From assembly GCA_045658425.1 (NCBI GenBank), contig JAZOVB010000055.1:1-23737 (forward strand): 23,737 nt of DNA, in the 5' to 3' direction. Shown one piece after another: positions 16,665 to 23,737 of this stretch. The notes under the pieces were generated by a model. The model did not search any database, was not told the origin of the DNA, and worked only from the letters and a program-made list of their open reading frames with translations. The stretch is from SIG450 sp045658425 (GTDB lineage Bacteria > Bacillota > Clostridia > UMGS1840 > HGM11507). The position numbers and the translations under genes were made by a program. Position 1 is the first letter of the stretch. Each line of letters begins with the position of its first letter.

Positions 16665-17096
16665 ATGAAAAGACAGGACTTAAGAAAATATGCGTTTCTT
16701 ATTACATTCGGAAGGTCAATAAGCTTTGACTCTCCTGAGGAAGCGTTGCAAAACTTTCTTGAAACCTTTAAGGATGACTATGAAAAGGAAAACGGTAAGT
16801 TTTCAGAAAACAATCTTGAATTTGTAAAGGATATTATATTTGGAATTCATAAAAATATTGAGGTTATAGACGAAACCATCAAAAAATATTCTAAGGGATA
16901 TACTTTAGAGCGAATTTCAAAGGTTGCTCTCGCGGCACTTCGTGTAAGTATATACGAGATTTTATTCAGAGAAGATATACCGGATAAGGTTTCGGTTAAC
17001 GAGGCAATTGAAATTGTAAAAACATACGAGGGCGAAGAAACCAAAAAATTTGTAAATGGTATTCTCGGCAATCTGTTAAGAGCTGAGGAAAAATAA
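16665..17096 (+). CDS. nusB: Transcription antitermination factor NusB
   Basis: NusB joins NusE (S10) on boxA RNA to promote antitermination of rRNA operons. The 143-residue all-helical protein opens with RQDLRKYAFLITFGRSISF, equivalent to the usual R..AR..alq.Ly start, and ends with the diagnostic SVNEAIEIVKTYEGEETKKFVNGILGNLL. I chose ATG 16665 because GAGGAG (16654-16659) is 5 bases upstream; an in-frame ATG at 16632 would overlap yqhY by 23 bases. It lies between yqhY and xseA, as in other Bacillota but without folD. Confidence 0.95.
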   Translation: MKRQDLRKYAFLITFGRSISFDSPEEALQNFLETFKDDYEKENGKFSENNLEFVKDIIFGIHKNIEVIDETIKKYSKGYTLERISKVALAALRVSIYEILFREDIPDKVSVNEAIEIVKTYEGEETKKFVNGILGNLLRAEEK

Positions 17097-17097
17097 T

Positions 17098-18288
17098 ATG
17101 GTTATTTCCGTAAGCGAACTTAATAAGCTGGTTAAAGAGTTCTTTGACCTTAATCCGATGCTACAAAGCCTTTATGTAAAGGGCGAAATATCAAATTTTA
17201 AAAGACATTCGTCAGGGCATCTGTATTTCACGCTTAAGGATGAAGCAAGTGTTATCAAAGCGGTAATGTTTAAATTTTCGGCTTTCAATCTTGATTTTGA
17301 GCCTGAAAACGGTATGAAAGTTGTAGTAAATGCCCGTCTTTCATCTTATGAAAGAGATGGTGTATATCAGCTTTATATAAACGAAATGCAACCTGACGGA
17401 GTTGGTGCTCTTCATATTAAATTTGAACAGCTTAAGGAAAAGCTCTCAAAGGAAGGGCTTTTTGATGAAATTCATAAAAAACCGCTTCCTGCATTTCCCG
17501 GCAGGGTAGGTGTGGTCACTTCACCCACAGGTGCAGCGGTAAGAGATATAATAAATGTTATAAAAAGGCGTTCTCCTTCAACGGATATTCTTATATATCC
17601 CGCAATGGTTCAGGGAGAGGGTGCCTATAAGACCATAGTTGAAGGAATTGAGTATTTTAATAACGAAAAAGTGGATGTAATGATTGTAGGAAGAGGCGGC
17701 GGCTCCATTGAAGATTTATGGAACTTCAATGAGGAAGCGGTAGCTCGTGCGATTTTTAAATCCACTGTTCCTGTTGTTTCCGCCGTAGGTCACGAAACCG
17801 ATTATACCATTTCCGATTTTGTGGCAGACTTAAGAGCTCCCACACCATCAGCGGCGGCGGAGCTTTGTGTTCCCGATGCTTTAGCGGTTAAAGAATTTAT
17901 CTTAAATGCTAAAAAAAGAATGTATAGCGGCCTTTCAAAAAATATATCTTTCTTAAGGGATAAGTTAAGAGGCTATAAAGAAAGTACGGTGTTCACAAGA
18001 CCTGAGCGTCTTTTTGAAGGACGCGCTCAGGATATCGATACGCTTAAAAACCGTTTGTGTGCAGCTTATACCAGAGATTTAAGTCTTAAAAAGGAAAGAT
18101 ATATAGAAAATGTTGCGAAGCTTGACTCTTTAAGTCCGCTTAAGGTTTTGAAAAGAGGATATACCTTTGTTGAAGGGGAGTCGGGCAATGTAATTGACTC
18201 AGTAGATAAGTTGAAAACCGATGATTTATTATCATTAAGATTTTCAGACGGTAAGGTAAAATGCAGAGTTCTTTCGCGGGAGGTATAA
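17098..18288 (+). CDS. xseA: Exodeoxyribonuclease VII large subunit
   Basis: Catalytic subunit of exonuclease VII, which degrades single-stranded DNA from both ends with the small subunit XseB. Length is 396 residues. The N-terminal OB-fold (about 1-100) shows YVKGEISNFKRHSSGHLYFTLKD. The catalytic domain has GRVGVVTSPTGAAVRDIINVIKRRSP, VGRGGGSIEDLWNFNEE, VSAVGHETDYTISDFVADLRAPTPSAAAE, then a coiled region that binds the small subunits and the C-terminal LSPLKVLKRGYTF. The start lies one base after the nusB stop, with GAGG (17085-17088) inside nusB. The small-subunit gene follows after 4 bases, so the complex is made from one message. Confidence 0.97.
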   Translation: MVISVSELNKLVKEFFDLNPMLQSLYVKGEISNFKRHSSGHLYFTLKDEASVIKAVMFKFSAFNLDFEPENGMKVVVNARLSSYERDGVYQLYINEMQPDGVGALHIKFEQLKEKLSKEGLFDEIHKKPLPAFPGRVGVVTSPTGAAVRDIINVIKRRSPSTDILIYPAMVQGEGAYKTIVEGIEYFNNEKVDVMIVGRGGGSIEDLWNFNEEAVARAIFKSTVPVVSAVGHETDYTISDFVADLRAPTPSAAAELCVPDALAVKEFILNAKKRMYSGLSKNISFLRDKLRGYKESTVFTRPERLFEGRAQDIDTLKNRLCAAYTRDLSLKKERYIENVAKLDSLSPLKVLKRGYTFVEGESGNVIDSVDKLKTDDLLSLRFSDGKVKCRVLSREV

Positions 18289-18292
18289 TATT

Positions 18293-18499
18293 ATGGCAGA
18301 ATTTGAAAAAAATTTAAAAAAACTTGAGGATATAGTATCTAAACTTGAAAAAGGTGAATGCACCTTAGAAGAGTCAATTAAAATGTTTGAAGACGGAGTC
18401 AGACTTACAAGAGAATTAGAGAAAACTCTTGATGATGCCGAGGGTAAAGTTAAGGTTGTAATGGCTTCAGGTGTTCAGGATTTTGAAAATAAGGAGTAA
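18293..18499 (+). CDS. xseB: Exodeoxyribonuclease VII small subunit
   Basis: The 68-residue helical-hairpin protein binds XseA in several copies per complex. FEKNLKKLEDIVSKLEKGECTLEESIKMFEDGV..T.ELEKTLDDAEGKVK is the diagnostic pattern. GGGAGG (18278-18283) precedes the ATG. It ends 7 bases before the chosen ispA start, and its last codons carry the AAGGAG site for ispA. Confidence 0.96.
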   Translation: MAEFEKNLKKLEDIVSKLEKGECTLEESIKMFEDGVRLTRELEKTLDDAEGKVKVVMASGVQDFENKE

Positions 18500-18506
18500 T
18501 CTTTTA

Positions 18507-19382
18507 ATGACTGATTTTTTGAAAGAGCTTGAAAATAAAAAAAGAATAATAGAAGAGTATATGGAAAATGACCTTGACGGGTCGGGACTTTCCTATGAAA
18601 CTGTTGTTTCTGCTATGAAATACAGCTTAAGTGCAGGTGGGAAAAGAATTCGCCCTATCCTCATGATGAGTACCTACTCTCTTTTTAAAGACGATTATGA
18701 GACTATTCTTCCTTTTATGTCGGCAATTGAGTATATCCACACCTATTCTCTTATCCATGACGATTTACCTTCTATGGATAATGACGATTTAAGAAGAGGT
18801 ATGCCAACCTGTCACAAAAAATATTCAGAGGCAATGGCAATTCTTGCAGGAGATGCTCTTTTAAATTATGCCTTTGAAAAAATGCTTGATTGCGATATAC
18901 CCAATTCTTTTGAAGCGGCAAGATACATTTCCAAAGCTTCAGGTAAAGATGGAATGATTGGCGGTCAGGTAATAGATATCGAAAACGAAAATAAAAATAT
19001 TCCTTTAGAGCTTTTAAATGAGCTTCATGCCCTTAAAACAGGCGCACTTATAAGAAGTGCCTGTGCCGCAGGAGGAATACTGGGCGGGGGAACTAAGGAA
19101 GAAATTGAAAGCCTGGCAGAACTGGGAAGTCTGATTGGACTGGCTTTTCAGATAAAGGATGATATTTTAGATAAAATTTCCGATGAGGAAACATTAGGTA
19201 AGCCAATCGGAAGTGATGAAAAAAATAATAAAACCACTTATTTAACTTATTTTGATATTTCCGAATGTGAAAAAATTGTCTGCAACTTAACAGACCAGGC
19301 AGAAAAAATTCTGGACAGCTTTGGTGAAAAAGGGGCTTTTTTAAAAGCACTTGTAAGCTACCTTTCTTCCAGAAATAAATAG
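18507..19382 (+). CDS. ispA: Polyprenyl diphosphate synthase (farnesyl diphosphate synthase type)
   Basis: Condenses IPP with DMAPP and GPP to make short-chain prenyl diphosphates, the primer for undecaprenyl diphosphate and other isoprenoids. Length is 291 residues. Motifs: GGKRIRP (44-50), first aspartate-rich motif DDLPSMDND (85-93) with the two-residue insertion of bacterial FPP synthases, GGQVIDI, and second aspartate-rich motif FQIKDDILD. The residues before the first motif (IEYIHTYSLIH) fit a short-chain product. I chose ATG 18507 from AAGGAG (18491-18496); an in-frame ATG at 18471 would sit inside xseB. It is in one operon with dxs, which supplies the pathway. Confidence 0.95.
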   Translation: MTDFLKELENKKRIIEEYMENDLDGSGLSYETVVSAMKYSLSAGGKRIRPILMMSTYSLFKDDYETILPFMSAIEYIHTYSLIHDDLPSMDNDDLRRGMPTCHKKYSEAMAILAGDALLNYAFEKMLDCDIPNSFEAARYISKASGKDGMIGGQVIDIENENKNIPLELLNELHALKTGALIRSACAAGGILGGGTKEEIESLAELGSLIGLAFQIKDDILDKISDEETLGKPIGSDEKNNKTTYLTYFDISECEKIVCNLTDQAEKILDSFGEKGAFLKALVSYLSSRNK

Positions 19383-19390
19383 AGGGATAA

Positions 19391-19840
19391 ATGAATTATA
19401 TAGCTGAATTTTTTAAAAATGAAATAATAGTTGCTTGTCTTATAAGTTGGCTGATTGCCCAGATTTTAAAGGTAATCTTAGTGCTGATAACAAGTAAAAC
19501 AGTGGATTTTTCAAGATTGGTAGGCTCAGGCGGTATGCCCAGCTCTCACTCTTCATTGGTTTCCACCCTTGTTTTTATGACAGGCAGAGTTTCGGGTGTT
19601 TCCTCTCCCGTGTTTGCCGTAGCTTTTGCTTTAGCTGTAATTGTAATGTACGATGCAGCAAATGTAAGGCGAGAGGCAGGGGAACACGCCAAAATTATAA
19701 ATATCATTATTGACCAGTGGGTTGAAAATGATAAACTTAAAATTGATAAGGATTTAAAGGAACTTTTAGGGCATACCCCTTTCGAGATAATAATCGGTGC
19801 AATACTTGGCTCGTTAATTGGAGCCTTTTTCCCGATTTAG
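19391..19840 (+). CDS. Divergent PAP2-family membrane protein (YuiD/DUF212)
   Basis: The 149-residue membrane protein has the divergent PAP2 signature: SGGMPSSHSSLVSTLV near residue 47, MYDAANVRREAGEHAKIIN near 95 and LGHTPFEIIIGAILGSLIG at the end. Membrane helices lie at about 10-33, 53-70, 74-95 and 130-148. The family resembles acid phosphatases that act on lipid or prenyl phosphates, but its substrate is not settled. Position between ispA and dxs suggests a role with prenyl diphosphates; that is inference. The first two bases of its stop codon TAG (19838-19840) are the TA that flanks the downstream element, yet the codon would also be TAG without the insertion. Confidence 0.9.
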   Translation: MNYIAEFFKNEIIVACLISWLIAQILKVILVLITSKTVDFSRLVGSGGMPSSHSSLVSTLVFMTGRVSGVSSPVFAVAFALAVIVMYDAANVRREAGEHAKIINIIIDQWVENDKLKIDKDLKELLGHTPFEIIIGAILGSLIGAFFPI

Positions 19841-19865
19841 GCACTCGGGAATTGAACTCCTTATG
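19838..19865 (+). repeat. Left terminal inverted repeat of the element, including flanking TA
   Basis: Pairs with 20086-20113 over 28 positions with 25 identities. Two of the three differences become G-U pairs in RNA. The outer 13 bases, TAGGCACTCGGGA, are perfect. Confidence 0.85.
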
Positions 19866-20111
19866 GTTTGAAATTAGAAATTTCGCTTCATACTGCAGAA
19901 ATTTCTGTGGATATACGAAAGTATTATCCTTGAAATTTCTTTGTCTTAAACAAAATTTCTTAATTTTAAACTCTTTGACCTTAAACGCAGGAAAATTTAT
20001 TATGTTTTCAATGCGGAGGACGAAGTCAGGCTGTCGCCTTACGAGGAGGACAAGTTGAAAAGATAGAAATTTAACAAATTTAAGGCATAAGGGGTTCGAC
20101 TCCCGAGTGCC
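19840..20111 (+). mobile_element. 272-bp MITE-like element with inverted ends flanked by TA, between divPAP2 and dxs genes
   Basis: The ends GGCACTC...GAGTGCC are flanked by TA on both sides, the target duplication of IS630/Tc1-mariner-type transposition. Deleting the element and one TA leaves ATTTAGGAGAATAATATG: the phosphatase gene still stops at TAG, AGGAG becomes a Shine-Dalgarno overlapping that stop, and dxs starts 9 bases later, like the other junctions of this operon. The interior has no convincing gene. It holds three exact GAAATTTC copies (19877, 19898, 19932), a perfect palindrome CAGAAATTTCTG, a GAAA-loop hairpin, and two GGAGGAC copies (20015, 20045). No transposase is present, so it would need one supplied in trans. 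Confidence 0.65.
19909..19929 (+). other. GNRA-type hairpin inside the element
   Basis: GGATATAC and GTATTATCC form an 8-bp stem with one bulged U, capped by a GAAA tetraloop. A stable tetraloop of this type suggests selection for RNA folding, though a chance origin is possible. Confidence 0.4.
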
Positions 20112-20113
20112 TA
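20086..20113 (-). repeat. Right terminal inverted repeat of the element, including flanking TA
   Basis: Mate of 19838-19865. It contains GGGGTTCGACTCCC, a close match to a tRNA T-arm. Its last base A (20113) is the first base of the AGGAGA ribosome binding site of dxs. Confidence 0.85.
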
Positions 20114-20123
20114 GGAGAATAAT

Positions 20124-21968
20124 ATGTTTTTGGAAAAAATCAAAAACCCAAGTGATCTTAAAAAAATGAATATTGCCGAGCTTAATGCTCTTTCAAAGGA
20201 AATAAGAGAATTTCTTATAGATTCCGTGTCAAAAACAGGTGGGCATCTTGCCTCCAATTTAGGTGTAGTTGAGCTGACTGTTGCTATGCATAGGGTTTTT
20301 GACTTCCCAAAGGATAAGCTTGTATTTGATGTAGGTCATCAATGCTATGTTCATAAGCTTTTAACGGGAAGACAGAATGACTTTTCGGGTTTAAGAAAGA
20401 AAGACTCAGTTGCAGGTTTCCCCAAAATAAAGGAAAGTGAATTTGATGTTTTCAACAGTGGTCACAGCTCCAATTCCTTGTCAGTTGCATTAGGACTTAA
20501 ACGAGGCTCTTTGTTAAAAGGAGAAAATAATAATGTTATTGCTTTTATAGGTGACGGGTCTTTTGGTGGCGGTATGGTCTATGAGGCAATAAACGATATA
20601 AGTAATGAAAAGACAAAGGATAATATCATAATCATTTTAAATGATAATGAAATGTCCATATCTAAAAATAAAAGCAGTATATCAAGATATTTTGAAAAAT
20701 TAAGACTTAATTCTTCTTATATAAATGTCAAGGATAAGTTAAGACAATCCTTAAGTGGAGTTCCTGTATTGGAAAAAGCCGCAAAGGGAATAAAAAATAT
20801 TGCCCGTAAAGCAGTTTCGGGCGGTGAAATGTTTGAAAACTTAGGTATCAAATATTATGGGCCTGTTGACGGTCATGATATAGGCGAGTTAATAAGAATA
20901 TTTGAAGGTGTTAAGCATCTTAATAAACCCGTACTTATTCATACTGTTACTAAAAAAGGCAAGGGATATGCTCCGGCTGAGGAAGATCCCGAGAAGTTTC
21001 ACGGAATTTCTCCTTTTGATGTTAAAACGGGTGAGGTTAAGAATAAGAAGACTGATTTTTCCTCAGTTTTTGGTGAATCCTTATTAAAAATAGCAGGTGC
21101 TAATGAAAAAGTGGTTGCTGTAACTGCCGCTATGCCGGCGGGAACAGGACTTTGTAAATTTGAGCAAAAATATCCTGACAGATTTTTTGATGTGGGAATA
21201 TGCGAGGAACACGGTGTTTCAATGTGTGCCGGGCTTTCTCTATCGGGAATGATTCCCGTGTTTGCAATATACTCCTCATTCCTGCAAAGAAGTTATGACC
21301 AGCTTATTACCGATATATGTGCCATGAATCTTCATGCAGTTTTTTGTATTGACCGTGCAGGTATCGTTGGGGCGGACGGTGAAACCCATCAGGGAATATT
21401 TGATATTTCCTACCTTAATTCTATTCCTAATATGACAGTTCTGTCACCTGCTGATTTTAAAGAGCTTGAAGCTATGCTTTCCTATGCTGTTAATGAACAT
21501 AAAGGGCCGATAGCCATAAGGTATCCGCGAGGCGGAGAAATGTTGACTCTTCCTGATTGTCAGCCTGTGGAATATTATAAAGGTGTGTTTATTAAAAAAG
21601 GTGAGGCTCTTACAATTGTCTCGGAGGGAAGAATGGTTAATATTGCAATTAATGTTGCAGACCGTCTTTCAGCTATGGGGCAAACGGCGGATGTTATAAA
21701 TGTAAGGTTTATAAAACCCCTTGATACAGAAAAAATCAAAAGCTCGGTTGCAAAAACAGGTAAGCTTCTTGTGATTGAAGAGGGTGTAAGAAGCGGAGGC
21801 TTAGGAGAGAATATTCTTTCAAAGCTTTCGGGAATGAAATTTGAATTTTTAGGTAAAGCAATAGATGATACCTTTGTGGAGCATGGAGAATACGGAGAGC
21901 TTCTTGAAGTTCTCAGTCTTGACGAAGAAAGTATATTTAAAGAAACTAAAGAGGTGTTTGGCTTTTGA
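20124..21968 (+). CDS. dxs: 1-deoxy-D-xylulose-5-phosphate synthase
   Basis: Condenses pyruvate and glyceraldehyde 3-phosphate with thiamine diphosphate to DXP, the first step of the MEP pathway to IPP and DMAPP. Length is 614 residues, close to the usual 620. Features: TGGHLASNLGVVELT (H41), VFDVGHQCYVHKLLTGR (H72), NSGHSSNSLS (H114), the ThDP/Mg motif GDGSFGGG...NDNEMSIS (about 143-180), DGHDIGELI, KGKGYAPAE, the catalytic glutamate region ICEEHGVSMCAGLS, and DRAGIVGADGETHQGIFDISYL, then the transketolase C domain. AGGAGA (20113-20118) lies 5 bases upstream, directly at the right edge of the inserted element. A bacterium with dxs and no mevalonate genes in view probably relies on the MEP pathway. 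Confidence 0.97.
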   Translation: MFLEKIKNPSDLKKMNIAELNALSKEIREFLIDSVSKTGGHLASNLGVVELTVAMHRVFDFPKDKLVFDVGHQCYVHKLLTGRQNDFSGLRKKDSVAGFPKIKESEFDVFNSGHSSNSLSVALGLKRGSLLKGENNNVIAFIGDGSFGGGMVYEAINDISNEKTKDNIIIILNDNEMSISKNKSSISRYFEKLRLNSSYINVKDKLRQSLSGVPVLEKAAKGIKNIARKAVSGGEMFENLGIKYYGPVDGHDIGELIRIFEGVKHLNKPVLIHTVTKKGKGYAPAEEDPEKFHGISPFDVKTGEVKNKKTDFSSVFGESLLKIAGANEKVVAVTAAMPAGTGLCKFEQKYPDRFFDVGICEEHGVSMCAGLSLSGMIPVFAIYSSFLQRSYDQLITDICAMNLHAVFCIDRAGIVGADGETHQGIFDISYLNSIPNMTVLSPADFKELEAMLSYAVNEHKGPIAIRYPRGGEMLTLPDCQPVEYYKGVFIKKGEALTIVSEGRMVNIAINVADRLSAMGQTADVINVRFIKPLDTEKIKSSVAKTGKLLVIEEGVRSGGLGENILSKLSGMKFEFLGKAIDDTFVEHGEYGELLEVLSLDEESIFKETKEVFGF

Positions 21969-22762
21969 GTGAAAAGCAAAGAATAGATGTCCTTATGTTT
22001 GAAAAGGGTTTGGCGGAAAGCCGTGAAAAAGCAAAAAGTCTTATAATGGCAGGCGTTGTTTACATAGACGAGCAAAAGGTGGATAAGCCCGGTACAAATG
22101 TAAGCTGTGACGCTAATATCATAGTCCGTCAGGGAGCAAAATATGTAAGTCGCGGCGGTCTGAAACTTGAAAAATCAATGGAGAAGTTTGACCTTGATAT
22201 AAACGGTAAAGTATGTATGGATATAGGAGCTTCTACCGGCGGTTTTACCGACTGTATGTTGCAAAACGGTGCAAAAAAAGTCTACTCTGTGGATGTTGGC
22301 TACGGTCAACTTGCATGGAAATTAAGATGTGACGAAAGAGTTTGTAATTTAGAGCGTACCAATATCCGTCATCTGGATAATTCCCTGATTGAAGATCCTG
22401 TTAATTTTATCTCCATAGATGTTTCCTTTATCTCTTTAAAGCTTGTACTTCCAAAGGTTAGTGAACTTCTGACTGAGGATGGTGACTGTGTTGCCCTTAT
22501 AAAACCACAGTTTGAAGCGGGTAGGGAAAAGGTCGGTAAAAAAGGCGTAGTAAGAGATATAGGTGTACATAAAGAGGTTATTACAAATGTATTCGCCTTT
22601 ACGAGAGATTTAGGGTTTAAAATAGTAAACCTTGACTTTTCTCCCATCAAGGGTCCTGAGGGAAACATAGAATATCTGATGCATATAAAGAAGGATAGTT
22701 CCTTTGAGGTATCTGATGAAATAATTGAAAAAACTGTTTCAGATTCACATTCGGAGTTGTAG
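21965..22762 (+). CDS. tlyA: TlyA-family S4-domain rRNA 2'-O-methyltransferase (YqxC)
   Basis: The 265-residue protein has an N-terminal S4 RNA-binding domain (about 5-65: RIDVLMFEKGLAESREKAKSLI...VYIDEQKVDKPG) and a FtsJ-type SAM domain (MDIGASTGGFTDCMLQNGAKKVYSVDVGYGQLAWKLR). TlyA of Mycobacterium methylates 16S and 23S rRNA riboses and affects capreomycin sensitivity; the older label hemolysin is less well supported. It starts with TTG, which overlaps the dxs stop as TTGA, with GAGGTG (21951-21956) 8 bases upstream, so translation is likely coupled. The order dxs-tlyA matches dxs-yqxC in Bacillus. Confidence 0.94.
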   Translation: MSEKQRIDVLMFEKGLAESREKAKSLIMAGVVYIDEQKVDKPGTNVSCDANIIVRQGAKYVSRGGLKLEKSMEKFDLDINGKVCMDIGASTGGFTDCMLQNGAKKVYSVDVGYGQLAWKLRCDERVCNLERTNIRHLDNSLIEDPVNFISIDVSFISLKLVLPKVSELLTEDGDCVALIKPQFEAGREKVGKKGVVRDIGVHKEVITNVFAFTRDLGFKIVNLDFSPIKGPEGNIEYLMHIKKDSSFEVSDEIIEKTVSDSHSEL

Positions 22763-22765
22763 AAA

Positions 22766-23629
22766 ATGGATATTAAAAGTATTGGTCTTGTTCTTAAAAA
22801 TGTAGAAGAACTTAATATTAATGTGGTGGAAAGAGTATGGGAGATTTTATCCTCTCATAATATCAGTGTATATGCGGAAGAAAAGTATGCCAACTATATA
22901 AATCTTCCCCTGTATTTCACCGATAAGAAATCATTGTTTGAAAAATCGGATGTTATTTTATCTCTTGGGGGAGATGGGACTTTAATCGCAGCCGCCCGTA
23001 ACTGTGTAAAATTTAACAAGCCTATTATGGGTATCAATTTAGGACATCTTGGTTTTTTATCCGAAATGGAAAAGGATGAACTGCAAGGTCTTAATAAGTT
23101 ATTGTCGGGCGACTATACGGTTGACGAAAGAATGATGTTAACCTGTGAATTTACCGATACCGAAGAGCGTTTTTATGAGTTCCATTGTCTTAATGATATA
23201 ATTATATCCAGAGGCTCCTATCCGAGAATGATTGATATAAATCTTAAAATAAGTGATGAAACGGTTAAAAGCTATACGGCGGACGGACTTATAATATCAA
23301 CGCCAACTGGCTCTACCGCATATTCTCTTGCGGCAGGCGGTCCTGTGGTTGAGCCTAATGTAAAGGTTATGATAGTTACCCCGATTTGCCCCCATTCATT
23401 GGAAAACAGAGCGATACTTTTTTCTGATGAAAGAGAGCTTGAAATCACTGTAAATGAAAAATACAATAAAAAGGTTTTTGTTTCTCCCGATGGTCAGGAT
23501 TCAATAGAGGTAAAGGGAAGTATAACCGTAAAAAAATCCCCTTATACCACCAGACTGTTAAGAATAAACAATAAGTCTTTCTATTCTATATTAAACGATA
23601 AATTATCCGAAAGAGGTGCTAAAAAGTGA
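22766..23629 (+). CDS. nadK: NAD kinase
   Basis: Phosphorylates NAD to NADP in the cytoplasm. Length is 287 residues. The GGDGT motif (68-72) sits in VILSLGGDGTLIAAARN. Also present are MGINLGHLGFLSE, the substrate segment TADGLIISTPTGSTAYSLAAGGPVVEP, and VTPICPHSLENRAI. GGAG (22753-22756) at the end of tlyA serves its ATG, 3 bases after the tlyA stop. The placement between tlyA and argR is seen in many Clostridia and puts NADPH supply, which the MEP pathway uses, in the same operon as dxs. Confidence 0.97.
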   Translation: MDIKSIGLVLKNVEELNINVVERVWEILSSHNISVYAEEKYANYINLPLYFTDKKSLFEKSDVILSLGGDGTLIAAARNCVKFNKPIMGINLGHLGFLSEMEKDELQGLNKLLSGDYTVDERMMLTCEFTDTEERFYEFHCLNDIIISRGSYPRMIDINLKISDETVKSYTADGLIISTPTGSTAYSLAAGGPVVEPNVKVMIVTPICPHSLENRAILFSDERELEITVNEKYNKKVFVSPDGQDSIEVKGSITVKKSPYTTRLLRINNKSFYSILNDKLSERGAKK

Positions 23630-23737
23630 AGCAGAAAAGACAAAGAGCAATTCTTGAACTGATAGAAAAAGAAGAAATTTCAACTCAGGAGGAGCTTACC
23701 GAAAAGCTTAAAAAAATGGGTTATAAGGTAACCCAGG
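23626..23737 (+). CDS. argR: Arginine repressor ArgR/AhrC, N-terminal part (3' partial)
   Basis: Translation from GTG 23626 gives 37 codons: MKQKRQRAILELIEKEEISTQEELTEKLKKMGYKVTQ, split here as a basic start, helix ILELIEKE, and STQEELTEKLKK followed by GYKVTQ. This is the winged-helix DNA-binding domain of ArgR/AhrC, whose next residues are usually ATVSRDIKEL. The GTG overlaps the nadK TGA by 3 bases, with AGAGGTG just upstream. In Bacillus ahrC follows yqxC and precedes recN, so recN is the expected next gene. The regulated target is arginine metabolism; the hexamer core lies outside the window. Confidence 0.9.
   Translation, partial: MKQKRQRAILELIEKEEISTQEELTEKLKKMGYKVTQ

Noticed and set aside
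19852..20058. 68-codon frame inside the inserted element
   Set aside because: Its composition is not protein-like, it has no good ribosome binding site, and it overlaps palindromes and the left inverted repeat; other frames look no better.
19838..20113. tRNA or tmRNA gene
   Set aside because: The T-arm and a 7-bp acceptor-like stem are present, but no D-arm or anticodon arm fits, the interior is about 200 bases, no CCA follows, and tmRNA tag features are missing.
21575..22075. 166-codon minus-strand frame across the dxs/tlyA junction
   Set aside because: Both plus-strand genes are certain; the frame is rich in Ser and Leu and has no domain.
1..23737. CRISPR array, rRNA, integrase or prophage genes
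   Set aside because: No regularly spaced direct repeats, rRNA signatures, or recombinase or phage domains were found on either strand.

Overview
The window looks like a chromosomal segment of a low-GC Gram-positive bacterium of class Clostridia (Bacillota). The evidence is AT-rich coding, strong GGAGG-type ribosome binding sites, several GTG/TTG starts, SLH-anchored surface proteins, BlaI/M56 regulators, and the Bacillota gene order yqhY-nusB-xseA-xseB-ispA-dxs-tlyA-argR. This is inferred from gene content only; I cannot name a genus.

Bases 1-7546 are the 3' part of a giant surface-protein gene, open at the left edge. The protein has a chlamydial-Pmp-like GGA(I/V) beta-helix, a phospholipase D-like domain with two HxK...STN motifs, CxxC ribbons and five LamG-like domains. 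A 282-bp gap with strong inverted repeats separates it from alanine dehydrogenase (ald, 7829-8941), which has its own terminator.

Bases 8996-13835 form a compact regulatory and envelope operon. A promoter carries two BlaI-type operators, followed by a BlaI/MecI repressor and an M56 metalloprotease that stops where BlaR1 would continue into its fourth membrane helix and sensor. Two consecutive genes then start with nearly the same cytoplasmic segment plus a membrane helix. One carries a copper-amine-oxidase-N-like ectodomain, the other a LytR-CpsA-Psr domain. A type I membrane protein ends the operon. I read this as a split BlaR1-type receptor with two interchangeable ectodomain subunits, the most unusual system here.

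Bases 13870-16114 hold three single genes: a ribbon-helix-helix protein (minus), a short SLH protein with a near-consensus promoter (plus), and a SAM methyltransferase (minus). Bidirectional hairpin terminators separate the convergent pairs.

Bases 16191 to the end are one long housekeeping operon: yqhY, nusB, xseA, xseB, ispA, a divergent PAP2 membrane phosphatase, dxs, tlyA, nadK and the start of argR. It couples isoprenoid precursor supply (dxs, ispA, probably the phosphatase) with nucleic-acid and rRNA functions. Between the phosphatase and dxs sits a 272-bp element with 28-bp inverted termini flanked by TA. Removing it in silico with one TA restores a tight stop/Shine-Dalgarno/start junction, so it is very likely a TA-targeting MITE-like insertion that is now co-transcribed.
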